From: Hericium rajendrae
Lineage: Eukaryota; Basidiomycota; Agaricomycetes; Russulales; Hericiaceae
Assembly (NCBI GenBank): GCA_033439255.1
Contig: CM065886.1
Location: forward strand, 682,001-746,000
DNA: 64,000 nucleotides
Reading direction: 5' to 3'
The translations under genes and the position numbers were made by a program. Numbering within the stretch: position 1 is the stretch's first letter; every line of letters begins with the position of its first letter. Positions 35,018-44,394 of this stretch are shown here, one piece after another. The notes under the pieces are model-generated. The model was not told the DNA's origin. It saw nothing but the letters and a program-made list of their open reading frames with translations, and did no database searches.

Positions 35018-36891
35018 ATGGCAGGCTCAGATTTATACGACTCGGAGACCGGCGACGACAGTCATGCCATCGGCGCCGCTGCTGCAGAGGCCTCTGAGGA
35101 CGAAGAGCAGGACGAAGAGGAGCCGGTCGACCCCATCATCGAGCTCCTTAGTTTGCAGGCCATCGAGACTCCGCGGCCAGAGGCGACGAAGGCAGAAGTG
35201 GAGAAAGTGAGTCCTGTTGTTGCTCTTTCCTGATGATCGTTGCCTTACTCTTTCCATAGGCCCTGCAGCTCACTCAGCTTCGTCTGCAGAGTTATAAACA
35301 ACTGCTGCAGCAGCTGCAGATCGATCACAACGATCTAGAGGCAAGGTTCAAGGTGCTTGAAAAAGCGAACTCGAAGGCAGCCCGTGGGCTCAAAGGCAAG
35401 CTCAGCGAGATGGATAGAGAGATACGTGATGCCGGAAGTAAGTACTGTTTGGTCGTCGAGCCTTGGATCAACACCGCTCTCTTCAAGAACCCCGCACCGG
35501 CCGTCGCACCTATCAGCTGCAGTCACTTCAACAACGAACAGTCCGCGCGTCTTGGTCAGATCGCAGAAATATATGAATTCATGCCGGTGAAGCTTCACGA
35601 TCCGATGCAAAATCGTCCAGGTTTTGGCTCTACGGTTTGTATTTTCGACGCCTCTCAACTTGCCTGAGCTCACCTGTTCCTTCACTTGCAGTTTATCGAT
35701 GCACTTGGCGACCAACGATCGTCAACTATCTATCGCCTTCGCACAAATGCCGGCGAAATCCTTGACTTGCCAAGTACGATGCTCAGCTCCGCGAAGGCCC
35801 GCTCGAAGTCTGAGAGGTTGATTGAACTCCTGGGGCGTACTACCCTTCAGCATGAGACCGACGACGAGGATAAGCATTTTGACTACGCTATCTTGCCTCC
35901 TGTTCTCTTCCCGCCGCATCCCTCTGGAAAACATGATAGGGAGCGCGACTTACCTCTAGTTTTCAAAGCACCGGTGCTTTCCAAGGTGCAGTCTTTCGTT
36001 TCTTTTTGTGTACATCCCACTAACGTATTCATTTTGCCTCTATAGCTTCTGCGATGTGCGCTTTTTGGCGCGAAGACGACCCAAGGGCGGCCGGACAAAG
36101 CGAAGTCTAAGCAGACCAAGGGCGAATCATGGGAGATCCCCCAGACAACGCCTGGGATGATTGCCTTTGCCGCTACCACTGTGAGTGATCTACTGTAGCT
36201 ATACATCCGATTTGAACTTACAGTTGTATAATCCAAGGCACGCTTTCTCTGCACACACGACACGGAATTCACTGTCATTGGCCGCCACTCCAAGATCAAT
36301 TACGCCCAAGACTTCATGTTCTACAAACGGATGATCATCGATGGATTGGCTGGCAACATGAAAACATTCACCGCCCTAATCGACTGGTTCGACGCAGAGC
36401 TCCGCCTGCGCGGGAGGTCTCATGAATCAGGTGCCTCGTTGGGTACGGACGAGGCCCAGGGAGTACGGACCACATCTGAGTACGAGAGCATTATGGCCGG
36501 CTTGCGGCGCGTCGCAATCAGCGACGCGAACATGCCGACGGTTGACGAGGAGGCTCCCGCAGAGTCTACGCCGAGTGCAGGCGATGAGCAGCCAGCTCCG
36601 GAAATGCAACGCGCCATGCCCCCGCCTCCCCCCGCAGCTTCCGGAACCCGAGGCAGACGCGCTGGCCCTATCACCGCTGAGACAGCCAACGCTATGGCGG
36701 CACTCGAGGCATTGGCGCACGTCACTGAAGAATCACCCAGTGTAGAGGCTCTGAAACGCGCTCCCAAGCAACGCAAGACAAAGAAGGTTCCCGCGGACAA
36801 GGTCGCTCCAGCAGAGAAGGCCGCTCCGGCGAAGAAACCTGCTGGAGCTGCAACCGCAACTCGACGGTCTACCCGCGGTGGAGGCAATTAG
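35018..36891 (+). CDS. Plavaka-associated accessory protein, coiled-coil with basic tail
   Basis: Five exons: 35018-35205, 35260-35634, 35692-35985, 36046-36180 and 36238-36891, all joining in frame. The protein has an acidic N-terminus (ASEDEEQDEEEP), a predicted coiled coil (about residues 60-125, ALQLTQLRLQSYKQLLQQLQ onward), a conserved middle and a basic, Ala/Pro/Lys-rich C-terminus ending RRSTRGGGN. The middle has motifs I remember from a large, uncharacterised Agaricomycete family: KYCLVVEPWI, LHDPMQNRPGFGSTF, ALGDQRSSTIYRLR, LRCALFGAKT, TTPGMIAFAATTARFL, DTEFTVIGRHSKINY and FMFYKRMII. Function is unknown. Its place inside the transposon suggests an element-borne role, perhaps binding subterminal repeats like TnpA of plant CACTA elements; that is inference. 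Confidence 0.78.
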
Positions 36892-37146
36892 ATGTCGGGG
36901 CCTGGCATCACAGTCCATACGAGTTTACCATACACGCAGCTTTCTTCACGATTTCCCTCACAGTATCTTCTTACTATGTAGCTCCATGAGCGGACTTAAC
37001 ATTCGCGTAGTTCCTTGTAGACCTGGCATCGCGACTCGCTCCTCTCGCCTTGTGCTGACCATTACAATCGAGTGGAATCATTATAATTACATTTTAATGT
37101 CGCGAATGCCATATGATATATTACATATATACACCATTACATGCCT

Positions 37147-37235
37147 GCGTGGCCGAGGGGGATGTGCGTGAGCAACGTAGGTAGATTATAATGTCCTAAG
37201 GTGAGGGGTTCGACTCAGGGAGCTGCCAGACAAAA
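37147..37235 (+). repeat. tRNA-derived, SINE-like fragment
   Basis: An A-box-like TGGCCGAGGGG (10 of 11 to consensus) at about 37150 and a B-box-like GGTTCGACTCA (10 of 11) at about 37207 are spaced as in Pol III promoters, and a short A-rich run follows at 37230-37250. The acceptor and T stems do not pair, so it is not a working tRNA gene. It lies in the right subterminal part of the Plavaka element. Confidence 0.38.
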
Positions 37236-37379
37236 AAAACCGGGAAAAAAGGCGGGGTCGGGGATTGAGAGATTGCCGGTCGATTAAAATGACCACATAT
37301 TTCTTTTCGTCCCAGAATCTCGCGGCCAGATAACAATTTAGCGAGATCTATCTTTGACGATTACAACCCACATTGTAAG

Positions 37380-37470
37380 GTAGATTAGAATCTAGACTAC
37401 AATCTCGGCGGTTAGATAACAAGATAGATTATCATCTCGGCAGTCAAGTGTACAATCATTGTAATCTGAG
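37380..37470 (-). repeat. Plavaka right subterminal repeats
   Basis: Copies of CTACAATCTCGG, TATCATCTCGG and GTAATCTGAGG are the inverse of the left subterminal CCGAGATTRTAAG motifs at 28692-28795. Such repeats are the usual binding sites of CACTA-type accessory proteins. Confidence 0.55.
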
Positions 37471-37502
37471 GCTGTACTGTTTTCCCTTCTTTTACATAAA
37501 AT

Positions 37503-37534
37503 GGCCTTTTAATCCCGATCCCATTTTTCCGACA
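37503..37534 (-). repeat. Plavaka right terminal inverted repeat
   Basis: Reads, inverted, TGTCGGAAAAATGGGATCG followed by GGATTAAAA. It matches the left terminus at 28637-28668. Confidence 0.6.
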
Positions 37535-38379
37535 TTGTGCTCGCTAGTGCTTCACTCAGCAGTTGGAAGATTGCATCCTACGCCTTAGGTACCTCTTCGT
37601 CGACTTCGTTAGTCCGCTAGCGACATGCTCATGTTTACGCCGACGGACATCGTCCTCACGCTTGTGAGCACGTTGAACACATTTCACAGTTGTCGTTCTT
37701 TCTGTCCTCTTGACCAGCGCGTCGACGCAGCGTGCGGGCTTTGAGCGACGATATCATAGGTGAGGTTTCTGACGAGTTCTTAGATATTCTGACAGTGTCT
37801 ATGGGTAGAAGTCAATCCAGCAGTGACGACTCGAGGCATCGTCTAAGCGGTCTTGCAGTTTCGTCCCGGATATCCTTAGAAGTCAGTCAGTATGGTATGT
37901 CAATGATACACGGTCAGATCAATCAACGCAACCTTTTTGTCGTCTTATTTGTTTATCTATGTCGAGTTTGAGCAGGCGCGCAAAGATCTCAAGCTCTGGT
38001 CGATCGATCGACGCAGTCGAAGTCGATGCCCAGTGGCTCTATAGCGCCGCTTCACCGGCGTTTCCGATCGTTGAGTAGACTGATGATCATCTTTCAATAC
38101 ATCCAAGTACAATGACGAATGAGTGAATATGCATCGTGCACGAGTAAGACGCTGTATTCCAGCATATCCCTCTGATTTCAACGCCGGAGCTAGCACTCGA
38201 ATGAGATGACACCAGGATCGTGACAAGCAAACACAGATGACGCACCGACTGCAGGATGATGGTCGATGACGGCTTCGCTGGCAGGCTAGAGCCCAATAGT
38301 CCAGAAACGCAAGTCCGGGCTTTGCCCCACAACGCCCATGCGGAGGCAACAGAACGCCATGCGACGCACAGCCTAATAG
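37535..38379. other. Stretch without a supported gene
   Basis: No gene recognised. A block at about 37985-38070 (ggtcgatcgatcgacgcagt, then cgccgcttcaccggcgtttc) resembles 40835-40925 of the right duplication arm in direct orientation, so it looks like a partial third copy of that sequence. Confidence 0.4.
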
Positions 38380-39397
38380 TGATCACAAGGAACTAGAAGA
38401 GCGAGCGACGCATTAAACAGACCTTTTATGCAGAGAAGGAGCGCAGACTCCTCATCCACGCAGGACACTAATGAACGGGGTGAGTGTGGGCGGGCCCATA
38501 TGAATTCCGGCCACAGCATGACGATCTATAAGGCAAAAAAATATTAAAAGATACCTGCAGGCAACCACATTCTGCATGTCAATTGAAGCCAGGCACGGGG
38601 ATGGTCTATGAATACCGAGCATCGCCTTGCATACCGTGCCCTCCCCGGAGCGCGCGCATGTCCGTCCGCTACCGGCATCCTAACCGCGGCGAAGAGTCTA
38701 GAGCGAAAGCGTCGACGGGGATAGGTGGTCCTGGCACCGGGAAACAAATATGCATCGAAGCCAGGCACTGAGGTCAATGAACACAGCCTCGTCCAAAGTG
38801 CGCACGTTCATCCTCGGGAAACGCCAAAGCTCGGACGGAAGATGCGGCGGCCAATGTGCGATCCAGACTAGGCAGGGAAGGGCAGGGGTATGTTGTATAT
38901 GGCGGGACGCAAGCCGAAAGGAAAACGCATCTCGGATTCAAGCAGGTGGGATCACGAGAGGTCCCGGAGCGCTATGATCCGTACAGCAGCGGAACTGCTG
39001 GTTCCGAGTTCTTCTCGTTGGTCCTCCGTGCACCTATGGACGCGAGATATGTTAGCAACTGGAAATATGCATTCGTAGTGGCATAAGCGGCATGTACATT
39101 TAGCGTCGCCGTTGCTGTGCAGCGTGAGCTGCGTACAGCTCGTGCGAGACGAAGCAGGCATTTCGTTTAACCGTTAAAAAGAGATTCGTAGCCCAGGGTT
39201 CAATGAAAGAAAAGAGGACACGCCGGGCATGTACGAGAGATGAGAGGATTTCAGTTGAACGCGGTTAAAAATTCGGCCCGTCCCGGACCGTGGTTACCTC
39301 TGGTTACCTCTCTCAAATATACCAGGAGAGCCCGAAGACAAAACGTTGACACCTCCCCCATCTCCCTCAAGGTCTGCTCTAATCAGCCTACACATTG

Positions 39398-39930
39398 CCT
39401 ATAAATATCATGCTTTATACCAGCGCGAATTCTATCTATCTTCTGAGGCCAGCAGAGCCGCAGATTATTCTTGCAACAAATCGCTCAACATCAATCTGGC
39501 GGCCAGGCAAGCCATCGAGCATGCATCATCAAGCTGGGGTATCTGCGACCCTGTAGACAAGGTTCGTTCCAGACACCTGTAGACGTTGACAAATGTCATC
39601 TTCTACTCGTCGCATAATCTCTATAAGGCTCAGGTTTATCTTTCCGCTCTTTATAAACTCCAATCCGTCCTGGATACCGCTCAAGCCTCCAGGCTTCGCG
39701 GTGAATGGCGCGCTCTTGCAACAGGCTACTCACGAGTTCGTAGAACTTACAGATAAAATCCAAATTGCGGCGATCATGCTGTTAGACGTATGTCGAAGTG
39801 AGCCGACGTTGCGCTCGGTCATCGAATCTACTCACAGGATAATACCTAGTCTCCAACATTCAGGCCCAGGCAGGCACGTTGGGGTAGCAATCCACGTTCA
39901 CGTCAAGTTCAGCGTAAGACCACGCTAGCC
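39398..39930 (+). pseudogene. Remnant of the hypothetical TATA-driven frame, right copy
   Basis: The TATA element (ttgcctataaatatc) and the following ATG region match the left arm. The part corresponding to SSHNLYKAQVYLSALYKLQS and VLDTAQASRLRGEWRA is present, after which the frame differs from the left copy. Family unknown; decayed. Confidence 0.35.
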
Positions 39931-39959
39931 CTAGTCGCTCGCCAGCATCACCGAGCATT

Positions 39960-40390
39960 CGCTACATGGTCTCTTGGGATTCTCACCAATTAAGACTGCC
40001 CATGACTGATATCTCGAGGTTGCTCTCGGTAAAGCTGACTTCTTTGCCCGGAGTTGGCAGCCGGCACTCGACCGTATGGTCGATGTCTTAAGCCTCCGGC
40101 GGGGGCATCATCACGGTGCGCTTCCGCAGACCATCCTTCCGTGGTGCTTTGCTCGCGTGTTACGTGTCCTCCGCATCCGTGATGGTGCCCACGACGTAGT
40201 CAAACCGGCCGTGCCCCGCAGCCGTAACCATCCGTCCTGTGATGTGCGCAGCGCAGCGCGCCGCTGTAATTTATGGCCGCGGCCGCGGACTTTTCGAGAT
40301 CATGGTTGTTCGGCGAAGCGGTCGTGATGATCTTTCATTCCGTGAGCTTCGCAAACTGCATAGATGGCATAGAGTCCTACTACAGCTGCG
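39960..40390 (-). pseudogene. Decayed zinc-type dehydrogenase fragment, right copy
   Basis: On the minus strand a frame with QFAKLTE, a stop, then KIITTASPNNHDLEKSAAAA and FDYVVGTITDAEDT matches the left-arm remnant at 23225-23520 and the NAD(P)-binding part of quinone-oxidoreductase-like dehydrogenases. Frame changes and stops show that it is dead. Confidence 0.55.
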
Positions 40391-40570
40391 TGTCCCGGTC
40401 AGTAAAGCATTCGCTGGAACCAAATCAAGCACTGACACGAGCCGCCCTAGATGAGGATTGGAGCGCGTTGTGCGAGAAGCCTGGAAACGTGTGCAGGCCT
40501 AAGGCGGCGGCGGTGACTGATTGATGCTGAAAATGGGTATTATTCTATATTATCAGCTCCACCAATCAGT

Positions 40571-40748
40571 GGATGACTTTCCGCGGCCTTATTTTTATTC
40601 TATGATATGTTTTGAAGCTCATTTAGATTCAGAGTCCGCTGATTTGTGCGACCTGATTGGATGAAGAGGTCATTTTGGACGTTAGCGAGGCATTTGAAAT
40701 GGCCTCCGGAATATCATACCATAGATTTAAGGCCGCGGAAAGTCATCC
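40571..40748. mobile_element. 178-bp MITE with perfect 21-bp TIRs
   Basis: Both ends read inward GGATGACTTTCCGCGGCCTT plus A, without a mismatch, and AGT is duplicated on both sides (40568-40570 and 40749-40751). The inside is AT-rich and non-coding. A 3-bp duplication would suit a CACTA-type or similar mover, but the parent element is not in the window. Confidence 0.78.
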
Positions 40749-40751
40749 AGT

Positions 40752-41225
40752 AGGTATGGTGGGTGAAACAATCTATTTTGTCTTACATGTCTGCGTCGAA
40801 CTTGACTAGGACCTGTTGTGCACACAGCGCGGAAGACTTGGTCGATCGATTGATAGCGTCGAAGCCCAGATTCTCAGTACGGTGAACGCCGTTTCGCAGG
40901 CTTTTCTGATCGCTGCGCGCCGTAGCGGCCCTGAACGTGCATTATGCGTGGGTTAGACGCCGACTTGTACGATAAGGATCCACCCTGCCAGGTTTCCAGC
41001 CCTACTGAACACCGCTCTAGATAATAGTCATGCAGAAACATGGAAAGCTTTCGATTTACGAAGATATTCTAATGAGGCTATGATAGATCAGCAATACATA
41101 ATGAAGCAGTGAATTCAAGATAGAAGAACGGACCTGTGCAACACGAGGCTGCTCAGGTGAGGGCCGAATAGACTTATATTCTGCAAGCTCCTTCCCCTGT
41201 CCCTGGTTTGCATGCACGCCTCGTC
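40752..41225. promoter_or_regulatory. Upstream region of the right adaptor gene
   Basis: The part nearest the gene (about 41125-41225, cctgtgcaacacgaggctgc) is conserved with the region upstream of the left copy (about 22190-22120), so the promoter was duplicated with the gene. The distal part carries the duplicated tcgatcgattga block. Confidence 0.4.
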
Positions 41226-42333
41226 ATGCCCATCTTTTCGTTCACCGTTGGCTCCCTGGGCGACGTCGTCTCACTTCTCCAAGTTGCGAAGACAGTAACA
41301 CGAGCATTATGCGATAGCAAAGGTTCCTCTGAAGAATACTTTGATCTCATCATCGAACTGGACTCTGTAGTCCGCACCGTTGAGGGTGTGCAGCACGAGC
41401 TGTCCATCGATGGACCCAATAAGCTCCCGCCATCCGTTGAAAATGGGCTGCATCTCGCCATCCAAAGGTGTTGTCATCTTTTGCAGCAAATAGACAAGAA
41501 GATATCTGCGTGGAGAAGAGGGTTCGGCATTGGCTGGACGTTCGGGAAGGACGTTTGGCTTCATCTTGGATGGAGCTTATTCACGAGAGAAGAATTAGAC
41601 GGTCTGTGCCGTAGACTGTCGAGGCAGATAGAGGCAATGAACACACTGCTTATATTAGCACACGGGTTTGTTCTTGGCAATATCTCCCCGTTGATCCCGG
41701 TATGACTGTATTGCATCAGAGAACGGCTGGAGCGGTTCAGTCGCAAGCAGGACGAGCATGCCTTGGAGATACGCCGCAAACACGACGAGTACGCCTCGGA
41801 AATTTGTCACAAGCAAGAAGAAATCAAATCGGAGATCCGTCGCGTCGCGAACGGAATTAGTGGTAGAGGAAATCCCAGGCGTGAAAGCTATGTTTCGAAA
41901 CAAAGTGATCTTACCGAGGTAAGTCCACTTGTCATCGATATACTCTCTCTTAATAAGTTAGCACTGCTTCCAGCAACCCTGGGCGCCCTTCTCTTCTCGC
42001 TTACAGCACGTCGGATTCCCTCTCCCGCGTCCACAACCTTCGCACAATCAGGGGCGCACCTCCACGGAAGCAGACATACCTGCTCGAGGCGAGGCGTCAT
42101 GGCCTAGCGAATGGCAATTTGATACCGATATTGAATACACCCCACCGTCGTCACCTCTGTTAGACACAAGGGCCACACAGCAGCAACGTGGAGGGTTGTG
42201 GGCAACGTGGCAACCCGAACCTAACATCGAATACACCCCACCGCCATCGCCTCTGTTAGATACAAGGACCGAACAGGAGCAGCATGCAGGGTTACGGGCA
42301 ACGTATTTCTTGGCAACCCGAAACTCACTTTGA
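41226..42333 (+). CDS. Adaptor-type protein with YTPPPSP tail, right duplicate
   Basis: Three exons: 41226-41665 (440 nt), 41720-41918 (199 nt) and 42007-42333, giving 321 residues. The first two exons have exactly the lengths of the left copy, and all joins are in frame. The N-terminal domain reads MPIFSFTVGSLGDVVSLLQ and FTREELDGLCRRLSRQIEAM. The middle exon has the charged helix (KQDEHALEIRRKHDEYASE; HKQEEIKSEIRR). The tail has two near-identical modules, DIEYTPPSSPLLDTR and NIEYTPPPSPLLDTR, each followed by a Gln-rich stretch. It lacks the ubiquitin-like domain of the gene at 429-1912. The preserved frame despite divergence from the left copy suggests selection on both. An ATG at 41208 would add six residues; the conserved start is 41226. 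Confidence 0.76.
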
Positions 42334-42472
42334 ATACACCAGACACGAAAGGTCACTGAATATAAAACACGACTACAGTACATCCTACCAGTAGTACAAG
42401 CATTGACTGATCCACCCGATATCAGATACCCCCAACATTGCCAGATCCGCAACCCATTTTTTTCCGGTACAA

Positions 42473-43976
42473 TTATGCTTGCACATTAATCTTTAGCTCT
42501 GAAGGCATCGGTACGCCCTCAAGGCCCGCCAACAAATTATGCACTGCCAGTCTCGCCATAGACACCCGCGTCTCGAAGGTTGCACTCCCGATGTGGGGCA
42601 CGATCACGCACCTGACAGACAACACATTAGCTTCAGTGCGCATCTCAATATCGTACCTCGCACCTGGGGGCCTTCACCAACGGATGGTCAGCGCCGATGT
42701 TGGGCTCCCCCTCAACGACGTCCAGCCCGGCGCCCCACAGCCACCCTTGTTTCAGTGCCTTCGCGAGTGCATCCGAATTTACCAAAGTGCCCCGGCTGGT
42801 GTTTATAAGGACAGCGGTGTCTTTCATCTTCTTCAAGAAATCCTCATCAACGACGTGCCAGGTCTGGTTACCACCTGGCGCGAGAAGGAAGACGACGTCG
42901 CTTTCCTTCGCAAGAACGTCCAGCGTCACTCTCCGGACGGATCGCAGCTTGTACTGTTCCTTGAGGGATGTCTCAAGAGCGGTATCTGTTGGTGACCCCG
43001 GTTTGGTCACGTAGATGCAGTCCGTGATCCCGAAGGCGGCGAGCCGCTTGAGAACCGCTTGCGAGATACGGCCGAAGCCAAAGAAACCGATGGTCCGGTT
43101 GGGAGCGAAGGGCGTCGTGCTAAGCTGAGGTCCGCAAAAACCAAAAGGCGACCAGGCGTAACTGGGCCACTACGGGTTGCAGTCGCGGATTAAAATCGGA
43201 ATGCTCGTTTGACTGGTTGAGAAGACCAACCTTCCCCTCTTTGACTAGTGCTGACGTCGAGTCTCCTCGGTTACGCATCGCCGTCAGAGCCAACATGACA
43301 GTCAAGTCGGCGACTATGGGAGCATGCTTCGGCATTGGAGTATGTACCATGCTGGGAAAACTGACCTGCATCGGTAAGAACATCCGGTGTATAGCCAAGC
43401 CGGATGTCTCTCTTGGAAATACTATCGACATCGATATGTTCTGATATCACGACACATCCATATTCAGTACGGTGAGACCACAGCGACGCAATGACACTCA
43501 CCATATCCGACCGAGTTGGTAGAAACAACGCGCAGATGCGGACCAGCTACAGGAGAAAGTCAGACTACGAATCTATGAACCACCTCAAAGATTATAACGA
43601 CCTTTATCCAAAACCTCATCATCAATCTAGACGAGGATAATCAACGCGGATTCTGACTCGTATAAGCATAGCCGTACCTTATCATTGAGCATAACAAGCA
43701 GCCCTGCAGCCCCGGGGACGTTGTCGAGCAGCCAATTCTGATTGCATTGAGAATCATGCTCCCAGACAACCACCTAGTAGCTATCGGTTACGATTTGACA
43801 GATCGAGATGACGGATGAGCATACCTCCAGATCCTTCCGTTCATGGAGCATAGGCATCACATCAAGCCCGAGGTCGCGGGTGACCACGACCTTCCACTTG
43901 TTACTGTAGGTGGAAAGGAATTCAGCTGGGCACTACAATCCGTGGTGCTCGAGAACCAGACCAACCCTGAAGCCAT
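42473..43976 (-). CDS. D-2-hydroxyacid dehydrogenase, glyoxylate/hydroxypyruvate reductase type
   Basis: A minus-strand gene of about eight exons. Order of recognisable parts: [68 protein letters not shown] joined to [34 protein letters not shown], the NAD(P) fold [69 protein letters not shown] and [20 protein letters not shown]. The catalytic Arg (TSRG), Glu (VEGEP) and His (PHIGS) of the family are all present. GRHPR-type enzymes reduce glyoxylate and hydroxypyruvate. The first ATG (43976) gives a tiny first exon (MASG) and is a weak choice; the rest is firm. It converges on the adaptor gene with a 139-bp gap. Confidence 0.85.
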
Positions 43977-44394
43977 CCTAAACAATCGCGGCCTGCAGTT
44001 CGAAGCCATGTAGATTCGAGCCCGAAAAGTCAAGAAGAGAGTTATGTGGGGTTAATGAGAGGGGGTACGAAAGCTATGGGGGCTCTAATACTTTCCGTCG
44101 CGACCATGCCCAGATGAGCACCATCGTATTCGCAACAGAGGAAAGGAGTTGCGGCGGTCCGCGCGCCCGGCGCGTCTCCCCGCATTCCGCGACTGGAGCA
44201 ACCGATCATTCCGCATGTTCCGGTCACAAGGTAGAACGCGTCCGGAGACAAAAACGCGGCGGCAGCAGGACAACCAGAGAAGATGGTTGGAATTAAATAA
44301 TTCGTTGTAATTAAAAAGCGAGATCGATACAAAAGTTGGTTTAACAGGGGTGCTACAAGATTGCTCTGTACAACTGTGTTATGCGTGGATACAT
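43977..44394. other. Spacer between LTN1 3' end and the dehydrogenase start
   Basis: A 418-bp tail-to-head spacer of two minus-strand genes. It should contain the dehydrogenase promoter and LTN1 3' untranslated region; no distinct motif stands out. Confidence 0.4.

Larger units (their letters stand above)
28637..37534 (+). mobile_element. Plavaka-type DNA transposon carrying captured host gene pieces
   Basis: The 8.9-kb element is bounded by imperfect TIRs of about 30 bp: the left end reads TGTCGGAGAAACTGGATCG and the right end, inverted, TGTCGGAAAAATGGGATCG, both followed by ATTAAAA two bases on. Subterminal repeats of the type CCGAGATTRTAAG point inward on the left (about 28692-28795) and inverted on the right (about 37400-37470). 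Inside, all on the plus strand, are a 13-exon transposase gene, a decayed cyclin, a decayed Pumilio-type gene and an intact accessory gene. A 2-bp TT flanks both ends, but I cannot call a clear target duplication. Plavaka elements are a basidiomycete branch of the CACTA-like (CMC) transposons. The two intact genes suggest it may be, or recently was, mobile. Confidence 0.7.
38380..42333 (-). repeat. Right arm of inverted segmental duplication
   Basis: Mirror copy of 20905-25120, with the same landmarks in reverse order: the ctgcaggcaaccacattctg region near 38560, ggttacctctggttacctct near 39290, the TATA element near 39398, dehydrogenase remnant, the tcgatcgattga block near 40840, and the adaptor gene at 41226-42333. 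It has gained a 178-bp MITE. Confidence 0.78.

Noticed and set aside
37147-37235. A functional tRNA gene
   Set aside because: A and B boxes are present but the acceptor and T stems do not pair.
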